Below the pieces are notes generated by a model, which saw only the letters and a program-made list of their open reading frames with translations, did no database searches and had not been told where the DNA came from. Made by a program: the position numbers and the translations under genes. This document shows, piece by piece, positions 51,571 through 59,874 of a stretch of 64,000 nt of DNA (the first letter of the stretch is position 1; every line of letters starts with the position of its first letter). The stretch spans positions 280,237 to 344,236 of the forward strand of contig NZ_HG964938.1 in NCBI RefSeq assembly GCF_000613245.1. The letters run 5' to 3'. This DNA comes from Mycobacterium asiaticum DSM 44297. Lineage in GTDB: Bacteria; Actinomycetota; Actinomycetes; Mycobacteriales; Mycobacteriaceae.

Positions 51571-52655
51571 CAGACGCGGACCTCGCTCGGCGACTTGGGC
51601 TCTTCGGCACGGCGGGTGAAGGACCGCGCGTAGACGGCGGCCCGGGCCGCGGGCAGGGGATCGTCGGAGAGGGCCATGCCGTCCGGCAACACCGTCGGGT
51701 CGAAATTGACGTCCCGCGCATTGCCGGCCGCTTCGGTCTGCACGGCGGCGACAGTCAGGATGCCCGCGTCGATAGTGCGCCGCGATGGCGGCCACGGTTT
51801 GGTGGCGTCATTGGTCGGGTCCCCCGGGTCGCCGACGGTCAACACCAGCCGCCACCGCAGGGGTCGCTGCGCCACCGTGCGGACCAGCTCGTCGAACAAG
51901 TAATCCTTTCCCCCTGATCCGATCGGGGCCGGCGGGTCGACCGGCAGCACCGACCAGCGCACCGCGACGGTCGCGCCCGCGGCGTTGGAGGACCGAAAGG
52001 CGTTGAGCCCGTGATACGCGCTGTCGGCGAAGCCCGCGCTGGGCGGTGACTGCTTGATGATCTTCATCGCTGCCGCGGTCTCGGGATGACGGTCCATGAA
52101 CGCGGCCATCCGCTGCGGGTCGGGCTTTCCGGTGTCGGGCCGAGGCTTGCCGGCGAGCAATCGCTCGAAGAATCCTTCCGGGGTGCTGTCGGTGAAGACG
52201 GGAAGGTTGATCATCGCCGTGCGCCACTGCTGGCCGTCGGACGCGCGGAACAACAACCCGAGGCCCCGGACCGTGTCGGGCTTGTCGGGCTGATCGGGCA
52301 GACCGCCGCCCAGCGAGAAGCGGCCGACCACCGGCACCGTGCCGTTGCGGAACACCGAAGCACGACAGATCTGCGCACCAGCGCCATTGCTTTCGAAAGT
52401 CCCTGTCGCACTGAGCCCTTTGGCGTGGTTGCGACGAAACCCGTCGTGCCGGCCGTAGACGTGTTCGAAGCGGTCGGCGAATCGCCCCGGTGTCAGCGTG
52501 TCCGGTCGCAACCACCCACTGGCGTAGGCGAACCCGCCGACATCCACCGCGGCGAAACCGGCCACGGCGCCTATGCCCAACAGCGCGCCGCGTCTGCTCA
52601 GCGCCGGTCGATCGGCGGCTTTGACCTCAGTGGATTCCTCGTGCTGGGGCCCCAT
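51570..52655 (-). CDS. Catalase-family peroxidase (SrpA type), exported
   Basis: 361 residues. An N-terminal twin-arginine-like signal (LSRRGALLGIGAVAGFAAVD) precedes a shortened catalase fold. Distal His in RRNHAKGLSATGTFES, SLGGGLPDQPDKPDTVRGLG, and a likely proximal heme Tyr in PAARAAVYARSFTRR. Such mini-catalases act mainly as heme peroxidases. ATG at 52655 has AAAGGA 8 bases upstream. The overlapping cytochrome b561 gene probably supplies electrons for peroxide reduction at the outer face of the membrane. Confidence 0.87.
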   Translation of the reverse strand: MGPQHEESTEVKAADRPALSRRGALLGIGAVAGFAAVDVGGFAYASGWLRPDTLTPGRFADRFEHVYGRHDGFRRNHAKGLSATGTFESNGAGAQICRASVFRNGTVPVVGRFSLGGGLPDQPDKPDTVRGLGLLFRASDGQQWRTAMINLPVFTDSTPEGFFERLLAGKPRPDTGKPDPQRMAAFMDRHPETAAAMKIIKQSPPSAGFADSAYHGLNAFRSSNAAGATVAVRWSVLPVDPPAPIGSGGKDYLFDELVRTVAQRPLRWRLVLTVGDPGDPTNDATKPWPPSRRTIDAGILTVAAVQTEAAGNARDVNFDPTVLPDGMALSDDPLPAARAAVYARSFTRRAEEPKSPSEVRV

Positions 52656-52757
52656 GCCCACCGTCCTTTCGGCACGAACAGACCGCAAACAGACACAGTG
52701 TCGGCGACACAGGTTCAATCCGCATCACGAGCGGGCGAACGGAATCGTTCAACCCGG

Positions 52758-53753
52758 TTAATCGTCGGCCGGTTCGCGATGGTCCAGCACGTCGCTGATA
52801 CCGCCCAGTCCCAACCTCTCGCGGAAGGCCTGTGCCGTGTAACCGACGGCGGTCGCGTCGGTGCGGGCGCGGACGGTGGCTGACCGCGGCATGTGGAACA
52901 GCACTCCCATCTCGCCGAAATAGTCGCCGGGGCCGCTGACCTTGACCAATTCCTCACCGCCGTCGGCCAATTCGCGCACGATCTCAAACTCCCCGTCGGA
53001 AACCAGGTAGATCAGGTCGCCCATGGTGCACTGCTCGAACAGCACCTCGCCCGCCTTCAATCGCACCGTCTCCGGTGCCCGATTGGTGGAGGCAGCGGCG
53101 GGGGCGACCATCTCGACCACCCGGTCGGCCATCGGCAGGATGCGGCTGTCGTGGGTGGCGACCACCACCACCCGGTCGTCGTCGGCGAGTTCCCGGATCA
53201 GCCGCAGCACCTCCTCGACCTGGATGAAGTCCAGATGCGCGGTCGGTTCGTCCGCCAGGATCAACGGCGGGTCCAGCGCGATCGCCCGGGCCACCGCGAC
53301 GCGCTGCTGCTGCCCGCCACTGAGGTCGCCAGGACGATGCTTCATCCGCTCGCCGAGGTTGACCCGCTCGAGCAGCTCGGTGGCGCGCCGGCGCGCCGCC
53401 CCGCGCGACATCCCGGCGCCGCGCAGCGGGACCATCACATTCTCTAGGGCGGTGAGACTGGGCACGAGGTTGAAGGCCTGGAACACAATGCCGACCTTCT
53501 CCAGTCGGTAGCGCGCCATCGCGGCGCCGTCGAGTGCGGTGATCTCCACGCCGTCGAACTTGATCACCCCCGACTTCGGCCGCAGGATACCGCCGAGGCA
53601 GGACAGCAGCGTCGTCTTCCCGCAGCCGCTGGGCCCCAACAAAATCAGCAGTGACCCGGCGGCCACGTCGAGACTCAAGCCGTTGATCGGCCGCAGCGCG
53701 TAGCCACCGCTGGAGTATTCGACGACGAGGTCCTGAATGCTCAAATCACCCAC
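52758..53753 (-). CDS. ABC transporter ATPase with C-terminal cyclic-nucleotide-binding domain (copy 1)
   Basis: 331 residues. Residues 1-220 are a MacB/LolD-type ATPase: Walker A GPSGCGKTT, signature LSGGQQQRVAVARA, Walker B ILADEPTAHLD and H-loop ATHDSR. Residues about 235-331 are a cNMP-binding domain with GPGDYFGEMGVLFHMPRSAT, keeping the Glu and Arg that hold the cyclic nucleotide phosphate. Matches the mycobacterial Rv0073/Rv2564 type, known cNMP-binding-domain proteins. GTG start with GGAGG upstream. Two bases after its permease gene. Confidence 0.9.
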   Translation of the reverse strand: MGDLSIQDLVVEYSSGGYALRPINGLSLDVAAGSLLILLGPSGCGKTTLLSCLGGILRPKSGVIKFDGVEITALDGAAMARYRLEKVGIVFQAFNLVPSLTALENVMVPLRGAGMSRGAARRRATELLERVNLGERMKHRPGDLSGGQQQRVAVARAIALDPPLILADEPTAHLDFIQVEEVLRLIRELADDDRVVVVATHDSRILPMADRVVEMVAPAAASTNRAPETVRLKAGEVLFEQCTMGDLIYLVSDGEFEIVRELADGGEELVKVSGPGDYFGEMGVLFHMPRSATVRARTDATAVGYTAQAFRERLGLGGISDVLDHREPADD

Positions 53754-53755
53754 GG

Positions 53756-54805
53756 TCAGGGACCTCCGAAAGCGAGCGCCGGTTCCACCGCCACCGCCCG
53801 CCGCAATCCGGCGACGCTGGCCAACAACCCGATCGCAATGGCGATCACCGGCAACGCCAGATAGGCGCCGGCCGGAATCACCACCAGCATCGGAAACAGC
53901 GGCGCCAGCAATTGCGCCAGCAGGACGCCTACCACGGCGGCGAGCAGCGCCACCACGAGCGCCTGCAGGCACAGCCCCACCAGGATCGACCGGGTCGGAA
54001 TGCCGATCGCCTTGAACACCGCGAAGTCCCGCAACCGCTCCAGCGCGGAAAGGTAAACCACTGAGCCCACGATCAACACCGCCACGATCCACAGCAGTAT
54101 CGCCACGATCGTGATCGCATCGACGGCCACCTTCAACGGCCGCAGCAGGTCGGCGACGCCGACCGCGCGGTCGACGAGTTGATAGCCCTCGGGCAGGTCT
54201 TTCGGTGTGCCCTTGACGCCGATGGAGGTGACCATCGGCTGCCCGGTGTACGAGAGTTGTTGCAGCCCTTCAGTGGTGAGAAAGATATTGGGCATCTTGG
54301 CCAGTGCGGTGGAGTTGGGCACGATGCCCACCACGCGCAGCGTGCGGGCGCCGACCTGCACGCTGTCGCCCAACTTCCGGCCCAGCGTGCTCGACACCGC
54401 GACCTCGTCCGGTGTCGCCGGGGCCCGGCCCTGGGAAACCTGCGGCATGCCCGGTCCGCGTTCCGGCGCACCGAAGGCGGTGGCGTTGCGGGTTGCCGTG
54501 CCTTCCCGGATCGCGGCCGCGGCAGTCGCCAACGGCGCCACCGCCACCACACCGGGCTCCGCGGCCACCCGGGTCAGGTCGACGGGCGCGAAAGGGGTGG
54601 AGCCCAGAAACGGCCCGGCGGCACCGGACTTGACGACGAACGCGTCGACACCCATCGCGTCGACGGTGCGCTGCGCCTCCACCCGGAAACCGTTGGCCAA
54701 CCCGGTGAGCACGAGCGTCATAGCGAACACCAGTCCGGTGCTGACGATCGCGATGACCAGGCGACGTCTTCGCCATTGCATGTCGCGTAGGGCCGCGAAC
54801 AGCAT
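53756..54805 (-). CDS. FtsX/MacB-type ABC permease (copy 1)
   Basis: 349 residues. N-terminal segment RRLVIAIVSTGLVFAMTLVL, a large extracytoplasmic domain (about 45-220) and three C-terminal segments (ITIVAILLWIVAVLIVGSVV, ALVVALLAAVVGVLLAQLLA, YLALPVIAIAIGLLASVAGL). Rv0072/Rv2563-like length. First gene of the pair, with a TAGCGT box 6 bases before the ATG. The annotation as glutamine transport in related species rests on old homology; the fold suggests lipid or envelope transport instead. Confidence 0.88.
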   Translation of the reverse strand: MLFAALRDMQWRRRRLVIAIVSTGLVFAMTLVLTGLANGFRVEAQRTVDAMGVDAFVVKSGAAGPFLGSTPFAPVDLTRVAAEPGVVAVAPLATAAAAIREGTATRNATAFGAPERGPGMPQVSQGRAPATPDEVAVSSTLGRKLGDSVQVGARTLRVVGIVPNSTALAKMPNIFLTTEGLQQLSYTGQPMVTSIGVKGTPKDLPEGYQLVDRAVGVADLLRPLKVAVDAITIVAILLWIVAVLIVGSVVYLSALERLRDFAVFKAIGIPTRSILVGLCLQALVVALLAAVVGVLLAQLLAPLFPMLVVIPAGAYLALPVIAIAIGLLASVAGLRRAVAVEPALAFGGP

Positions 54806-54811
54806 GCACTG

Positions 54812-54817
54812 ACGCTA
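54812..54817 (-). promoter_or_regulatory. -10 box of probable leaderless promoter, ABC copy 1
   Basis: TAGCGT on the minus strand ends 6 bases before the permease ATG at 54805. The same box with the same spacing occurs before copy 2. Confidence 0.5.
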
Positions 54818-54850
54818 CCGTCGTTTGCCCTGTCTGGGCAGGGTCATTTT

Positions 54851-55843
54851 CTACTCGCTGCTGAGCTCGCGATGCTCGATCAGATCGCGCTTGCCGCCCA
54901 TCCCGAGGCGTTCCCGGAAAGCTTGCGCGGTGTAGCCCACCACCGTCGCGTCGGTGCGGGCCCGCGCGGTCGCTGACCGGGGCATGTGGAACAGCACACC
55001 CATCTCACCGAAGTAATCTCCGGGTCCGGCCACCTTGATCAATTCCTCGCCGCCGTCGGCCAGTTCGTGCACCAGCTCGAATTCGCCCTCTTTCACCACG
55101 TAGATGAGCTCGCCCATGGTGCTCTGCTCGAACAACACGACGCCGGCTTTGAGCTCGAACGTCTCCGGCGCCCGATCGGTGTCGGCGAATCCGGGTGTCA
55201 GCTCCACCACCCGGTCCGCCATCGGCAACATCCGGGAATCGTGGGTCGCGACCACCACCACCCGATCGCCGTCGGCGAGTTCCCGGATCAGCCGCAGCAC
55301 CTCCTCAACCTGGATGAAGTCGAGGTGGGCGGTCGGTTCGTCCGCCAGGATCAGCGGCGGATCCAGGGCGATCGCACGCGCGACGGCGACCCGCTGTTGC
55401 TGGCCGCCGCTGAGGTCACCCGGGCGGTGCTTGAGCCGGTCGCCGAGGTTGACCCGCTCCAACAGTTCGGTGGCGCGCCGGCGGGAGGCCTTGCGGGACA
55501 TGCCGGCGGCCCGCAGCGGCACCATCACATTCTCCAGGGCGCTGAGGCTGGGCACCAGGTTGAAGGCCTGGAAGACGATGCCCACCTTGTCGCGCCGGTA
55601 TTGGGCCAGTTCCTTGCCGTCCAGCGAGGTGATGTCGACGTCGTCGAACTTGATGGCCCCGGATTTAGGCCGCAGGATGCCGCCGAGGCACGACAGCAGC
55701 GTCGTCTTGCCGCAACCACTGGGCCCTAGCAGGATCACCAGCGAGCCGGATGCCACGTCGAGATTGAGCCCGTTGATCGGTCGCAGGGCATAGCCGCCGC
55801 TGTAGTACTCGACGACCAGATTCTGGATGCTGAGATCGCCCAA
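54851..55843 (-). CDS. ABC transporter ATPase with C-terminal cyclic-nucleotide-binding domain (copy 2)
   Basis: 330 residues, closely similar to copy 1 along the full length. Walker A GPSGCGKTT, LSGGQQQRVAVARA, ILADEPTAHLD, ATHDSR, and a cNMP domain with GPGDYFGEMGVLFHMPRSAT. TTG start at 55843, three bases after its permease gene. The linker between ATPase and cNMP domain (PGFADTDRAPETFELKAG) is where the copies differ most. Rv0073/Rv2564-type. Confidence 0.9.
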   Translation of the reverse strand: MGDLSIQNLVVEYYSGGYALRPINGLNLDVASGSLVILLGPSGCGKTTLLSCLGGILRPKSGAIKFDDVDITSLDGKELAQYRRDKVGIVFQAFNLVPSLSALENVMVPLRAAGMSRKASRRRATELLERVNLGDRLKHRPGDLSGGQQQRVAVARAIALDPPLILADEPTAHLDFIQVEEVLRLIRELADGDRVVVVATHDSRMLPMADRVVELTPGFADTDRAPETFELKAGVVLFEQSTMGELIYVVKEGEFELVHELADGGEELIKVAGPGDYFGEMGVLFHMPRSATARARTDATVVGYTAQAFRERLGMGGKRDLIEHRELSSE

Positions 55844-55846
55844 CGG

Positions 55847-56896
55847 TTAAGGACCTCCGAACGCAAGTGCGGGATCGATGGCTACCACGCGTCTCAGGCC
55901 GGCGAGGCTGGCCAGCAGTCCAATCATGATCGCGACCACCGGCAGCAGGAAGTACGCCTGCACCGGGACCGCGACGACCATCGGGAACAACGGCGCCAGC
56001 AATTTGGACAGCACGACGCCGACCGCCGCTGCAAACAGGGAGACGATGAGCGCTTGCAGCGCCAGCCCCGCCAGTATCGAGCGGGTCGGCGTTCCGATCG
56101 CCTTGAACACCGCAAAGTCGCGGACCCGCTCGAGGGCGGAAAGGTAGACGACCGACCCCACGATCAGCACCGCCACGATCCACAACAGGATCGCCACGAT
56201 CGTGATCGAGTTGACCGCGACCTTCAGCGGCCGGATCAGGTCGTTGACCGCGCCGGTCCGGTCGTAGGTCCGGTAGCCGTCGGGCAGCGCCGAGGGTGTG
56301 CCGTTGACGCCGATCGAGGTGACCATCGGCTGACCGTTGTAGGCCACCCGCTGCAGGCCCTCGGTGGTCAGGAAGATGTTGGGGATTTTCGCCAGCGCGG
56401 TCGAGTTGGGCACGATGCCGACGATGCGCAGGGTGTGCGCGCCCACCTGGATGGTGTCGCCGAGATGCCGGCCCAGCACACTGGACGCCGCGACCTCATC
56501 CGGCCGGGCCGGCGCCCGGCCCTCGGAGACTTGCGGCATGCCGGGCCCGTGCTCGGGCGCACCGAACGCGGTGACATTCCGCGTCGACGTCCCTTCCCGC
56601 ATGATCGTGCCCACGCAGCCCAGCGGCGCCGCCGCCGAGACTCCAGCTTCCGAGCGCACCCGGCCCAGGTCGACGTCGGGAAACGGGGTCGAGCCCAGGA
56701 ACGGTCCCGCGGAGCCGTCCTTGACCACAAACGCGTCGACGCCGAGCGAATCGACGGTCTGCCGGGCCTCGACGTGAAAACCGTTCGCCAGCCCGCTCAT
56801 CACCAGTGTCATCCCGAAGATGAGTCCGGTGCTGACAATGGCGATAACGAGGCGCCGTTTTCGCCATTGCATATCGCGCAGGGCGGCAAAGAGCAT
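55847..56896 (-). CDS. FtsX/MacB-type ABC permease (copy 2)
   Basis: 349 residues, same layout as copy 1: segment RRLVIAIVSTGLIFGMTLVM, large outer domain and three C-terminal membrane segments. Outer-domain residues differ most (for example GCVGTIMREGTSTRNV against LATAAAAIREGTATRN in copy 1), so the two systems may bind different partners. First gene of the second pair, with its own TAGCGT box 6 bases upstream of the ATG. Confidence 0.88.
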   Translation of the reverse strand: MLFAALRDMQWRKRRLVIAIVSTGLIFGMTLVMSGLANGFHVEARQTVDSLGVDAFVVKDGSAGPFLGSTPFPDVDLGRVRSEAGVSAAAPLGCVGTIMREGTSTRNVTAFGAPEHGPGMPQVSEGRAPARPDEVAASSVLGRHLGDTIQVGAHTLRIVGIVPNSTALAKIPNIFLTTEGLQRVAYNGQPMVTSIGVNGTPSALPDGYRTYDRTGAVNDLIRPLKVAVNSITIVAILLWIVAVLIVGSVVYLSALERVRDFAVFKAIGTPTRSILAGLALQALIVSLFAAAVGVVLSKLLAPLFPMVVAVPVQAYFLLPVVAIMIGLLASLAGLRRVVAIDPALAFGGP

Positions 56897-56902
56897 TCCC
56901 AG

Positions 56903-56908
56903 ACGCTA
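56903..56908 (-). promoter_or_regulatory. -10 box of probable leaderless promoter, ABC copy 2
   Basis: TAGCGT on the minus strand ends 6 bases before the permease ATG at 56896, as in copy 1. The rest of the 243-base gap to the STAS gene shows no other clear element. Confidence 0.5.
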
Positions 56909-57139
56909 CCAACGTGCACAAGACCCATACGGATTGTGCCTGCGCAAATGACTCCTCTGACGACGGCAGTTGTGAGGGTTTAGCGGGAGTGGCTTAGAAT
57001 TGGTGTCTGTTAGCCGCCGCGGCGCCGCATTTGGTGCGCATAACGGCGGCCGTGCTCGGCGGGTTGAATCAACAGCCCCGACGTGGCGTGGTTGTCTGAA
57101 AACTAAGCGTTTTCCCGCAAGGACGGATTTGGATACAGC

Positions 57140-57517
57140 ATGGTCGATCAACCCGGCGATCCAGTGAACAGGGCCTCATTCGAGGTGGAACAGCACGAGA
57201 GAGACGGGGCCGTTGTGCTCGCCGTGTCCGGCGAGGTCGACATGCTCAGCGCGCCGCAGCTGGCCGAAGCGATCAGCACGTCTCTGGCCCACAAGCCCGC
57301 GGCCCTCATCGTGGACCTCAGCAAGGTGGAATTCCTGGCCTCGGCCGGACTGAGCGTACTGGTGAACGGGCAGGCCGAGGTCGTCGCGCCGACCAAGTTC
57401 GCGGTCGTTGCCGACGGACCCGCCACCAGTCGCCCGATCAAGCTGATGGGGATCGACAGTCTGCTTTCCCTGCACCGCACCCTCGACAACGCCCTGAGCT
57501 GGGTCGCTGGTGCCTGA
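57140..57517 (+). CDS. Anti-sigma factor antagonist (STAS domain)
   Basis: 125 residues forming one STAS domain: GAVVLAVSGEVDMLSAPQLA, ALIVDLSKVEFLASAGLSVL and GPATSRPIKLMGIDSLLSLH. The Ser in LASAGL lies at the site phosphorylated in SpoIIAA/RsbV. It should release a sigma factor by binding an anti-sigma kinase, very likely the HATPase gene 47 bases downstream. No sigma factor gene lies in the window. Confidence 0.89.
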   Translation: MVDQPGDPVNRASFEVEQHERDGAVVLAVSGEVDMLSAPQLAEAISTSLAHKPAALIVDLSKVEFLASAGLSVLVNGQAEVVAPTKFAVVADGPATSRPIKLMGIDSLLSLHRTLDNALSWVAGA

Positions 57518-57564
57518 CCCCGGTTGTGCTCGGGAGGGCCGGACGCGCTGAGCATCGGCCCGCC

Positions 57565-57993
57565 ATGACGCCTCTCGACGATCGATCCAGTTTCGTCCGA
57601 ACGGGCGTTGCCGCCGACGGCTCGAACGCCGCACGGCTGCGGGTCGAGTTCCGCAATTGGCTCGATCGACATTTCACCCTGGGCGCCGAGCGGTTCAGCG
57701 ACCTGGTGCTGGCGGTCAGCGAAGCGCTGGCCAACGTCGCCGAATTCGCCTACTCGGCACCCGACCGCGGCACGATGGACATCCACGCGGCCTACGACCC
57801 CGACTCGGACAGCCTCGCGGTCACCGTCAACGATCGCGGCCAGTGGCGAAAGCACGCACCTGCGGAGGACTTTTCCCGCGGCCGCGGAATACCTCTGATG
57901 CGCGCGTTGGCCGATGAAGCTGACATCAACGGCACCCCGCGAGGCACCCAGGTGCGGCTGCTCTGGAAGCGCCTCAACGCGACGACTGCTTGA
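57565..57993 (+). CDS. RsbW-like anti-sigma factor / serine kinase (HATPase_c)
   Basis: 142 residues, single GHKL ATPase domain: N-box VLAVSEALANVAEFAYSAPD, G1 box TVNDRGQW, G2 box GRGIPLMRALAD and final strand GTQVRLLWKR. Size and motif order match RsbW/SpoIIAB. ATG at 57565 preferred over an earlier GTG-rich stretch. Pairs with the STAS protein upstream in a partner-switch that senses stress or cell envelope state. Confidence 0.88.
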   Translation: MTPLDDRSSFVRTGVAADGSNAARLRVEFRNWLDRHFTLGAERFSDLVLAVSEALANVAEFAYSAPDRGTMDIHAAYDPDSDSLAVTVNDRGQWRKHAPAEDFSRGRGIPLMRALADEADINGTPRGTQVRLLWKRLNATTA

Positions 57994-58040
57994 CCGTTCC
58001 GACTCATTGACTGTGCCGGGCGGGGCGCATAACGTCTTAC

Positions 58041-58063
58041 ATACGCTACGGCGCGTAGCGTAT
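58041..58063. promoter_or_regulatory. 23-bp inverted repeat upstream of deacylase gene
   Basis: Perfect 9-base arms ATACGCTAC (58041-58049) and GTAGCGTAT (58055-58063) around GGCGC. It lies 37 bases before the start at 58101. The form is that of a TetR operator, yet no repressor gene is adjacent, so the regulator must be encoded elsewhere. Confidence 0.65.
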
Positions 58064-58100
58064 TGATTCCCCAGCCCGGGTTCGTGCCGTGGAGGCAGTC

Positions 58101-59861
58101 ATGTTTGACCTGAAAATCATCGGTGGCACCGTCGTCGACGGCACGGGCGCGGATCGCTATCGCGCGGACATCGGCATCAAGAACGGCAAGATCGTCGAGG
58201 TGGCCCGCCGGGGCGCCGACGACCCGGAACTGGCCGGGGAGGCCGCGGAAACCATCGACGCGAGCGGGCACATCGTCGCGCCGGGTTTCGTGGACATCCA
58301 CACGCACTACGACGGCCAGGTGAGCTGGGACAGCCTGCTCGAACCGTCCAGCGGTCACGGCGTCACGACGATCGTCACCGGCAACTGCGGCGTCGGCTTC
58401 GCTCCGGTTCGCCCCGGCACCGAAGACTGGTTGATCAAGCTGATGGAGGGGGTCGAAGACATCCCGGGCACCGCATTGACCGAGGGCATCACCTGGGGCT
58501 GGGAGACCTACCCGGAGTACCTCGACGCGATCGGCAAGCAGCAGTTCTCCGTCGACGTCGGCAGCCAGATCGCACACGGCGCTGTCCGCGCGTACGCGAT
58601 GGGCGAGCGGGGCGCCCGCAACGAGCCCGCCACCCCCGAGGACATTGAGGCGATGGCCCGGCTGGTCCGCGAAGGCATCGAAGCGGGCGCCCTCGGGTTC
58701 TCCACGTCGCGCACGCTGGCCCACACGGCGATGGACGGCGAACCGGTGCCAGGCACGTTCGCCGCCGAAGAGGAACTGTTCGGACTGGGTCGCGCCATGG
58801 CCGCGGGCGGCCAGGCGGTGTTCGAACTGGCGCCCCAGGGAGCCGCCGGAGAGGACATCGTCGGCCCCAAGAAGGAACTGGACTGGATGCGGCGACTGAG
58901 CCGCGAGATCGACCGCCCGGTGTCCTTCGCCCTGATCCAGGTCGACGCCGACCCCAACCTGTGGCGGGAGCAATTGGACGTCTCGGCAGCCGCCCACGCG
59001 CAAGGCAGCCGGCTGCATCCGCAGATCGCGGCCCGCCCGTTCGGGATGATGATCGGGTTCCAGGGTCACCACGGTTTCACCCATCGGCCGACGTACCGCC
59101 GGCTCAAGGCCGAGTGCAGTCGCGAGGAGCTTGCCCAGCGCCTCGCCGACCCCGCGGTCAAAGCCGCGATCTTGTCCGAGGACGACCTGCCCATCGATCC
59201 GACGCAGTTGTTCGACGGCATGTTCGCGATGGTGCAGCATTCGCTGGGCCGGCTGTACGCGCTCGGCGATCCGCCGGACTACGAGCCCACACCGGACCGC
59301 ACCGTCGCCGCGATCGCCAAAGCGCGTGGCGAGGACCCGCTTTCGACTCTTTATGACCTGATGCTGGAGTCGGACGCGACGGCGATGTTGATGCTCCCGC
59401 TGTTCAACTACGCCGAAGGCAACCACGACGCGATCCGGGAGATGATGCTGCACCCGGCGGGTGTGCTGGGCCTGTCCGACGGCGGAGCCCATTGCGGAAT
59501 GATCTGTGACGCTTCCTATCCCACGTTCCTGCTGACGCACTGGGCACGCGACCGGCGGCGCGGGGAGAAGTTGTCGCTGGAGTACGTGATCCGCAAGCAG
59601 TCCCGCGACACCGCTCACTTGTTCGGCCTCACCGACCGCGGCACCATCGAAGCCGGCAAGAAGGCCGACATCAACGTGATCGACATGAACGCGCTGCGGC
59701 TGCATCCCGCAACGATGGCCTTCGACCTGCCCGCAGGCGGACGCCGGATCCTGCAGGGCGCAAGCGGTTACGCCGCCACAATCGTGAGCGGGACCGTGAC
59801 CCGCCGCAAGGATGTCGACACCGGGGCACGTCCGGGCCGATTGGTGCGCGGAGCGCGTTAG
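58101..59861 (+). CDS. N-acyl-D-amino-acid deacylase-like amidohydrolase
   Basis: 586 residues of the D-aminoacylase branch of the amidohydrolase superfamily. Metal motif IVAPGFVDIHTHYDGQ, then GVTTIVTGNCGVGFAPVRPG, the catalytic-region GVLGLSDGGAHCGMICDASY and C-terminal GTIEAGKKADINVIDMNALR. ATG at 58101 has GGAGG 5 bases upstream; a GTG 12 bases earlier is possible. Similar in size to mycobacterial Rv2913c. Hydrolyses an amide bond; co-transcribed with the Rieske gene 13 bases downstream. Confidence 0.88.
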   Translation: MFDLKIIGGTVVDGTGADRYRADIGIKNGKIVEVARRGADDPELAGEAAETIDASGHIVAPGFVDIHTHYDGQVSWDSLLEPSSGHGVTTIVTGNCGVGFAPVRPGTEDWLIKLMEGVEDIPGTALTEGITWGWETYPEYLDAIGKQQFSVDVGSQIAHGAVRAYAMGERGARNEPATPEDIEAMARLVREGIEAGALGFSTSRTLAHTAMDGEPVPGTFAAEEELFGLGRAMAAGGQAVFELAPQGAAGEDIVGPKKELDWMRRLSREIDRPVSFALIQVDADPNLWREQLDVSAAAHAQGSRLHPQIAARPFGMMIGFQGHHGFTHRPTYRRLKAECSREELAQRLADPAVKAAILSEDDLPIDPTQLFDGMFAMVQHSLGRLYALGDPPDYEPTPDRTVAAIAKARGEDPLSTLYDLMLESDATAMLMLPLFNYAEGNHDAIREMMLHPAGVLGLSDGGAHCGMICDASYPTFLLTHWARDRRRGEKLSLEYVIRKQSRDTAHLFGLTDRGTIEAGKKADINVIDMNALRLHPATMAFDLPAGGRRILQGASGYAATIVSGTVTRRKDVDTGARPGRLVRGAR

Positions 59862-59874
59862 GCGTTCGGAGCCG

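Larger units (their letters stand above)
52758..56896. repeat. Tandem duplication of permease-ATPase-cNMP pair
   Basis: Two head-to-tail units, 52758-54805 and 54851-56896, each encode a 349-residue permease and a 330/331-residue ATPase with the same gene order, near-identical spacing and the same upstream TAGCGT box. The 45-base gap between units holds only the promoter of copy 1. Confidence 0.85.

Noticed and set aside
56897..57139. SigF-type promoter before the STAS/RsbW pair
   Set aside because: A GGTTT is present but no GGGTA at the right distance was found.
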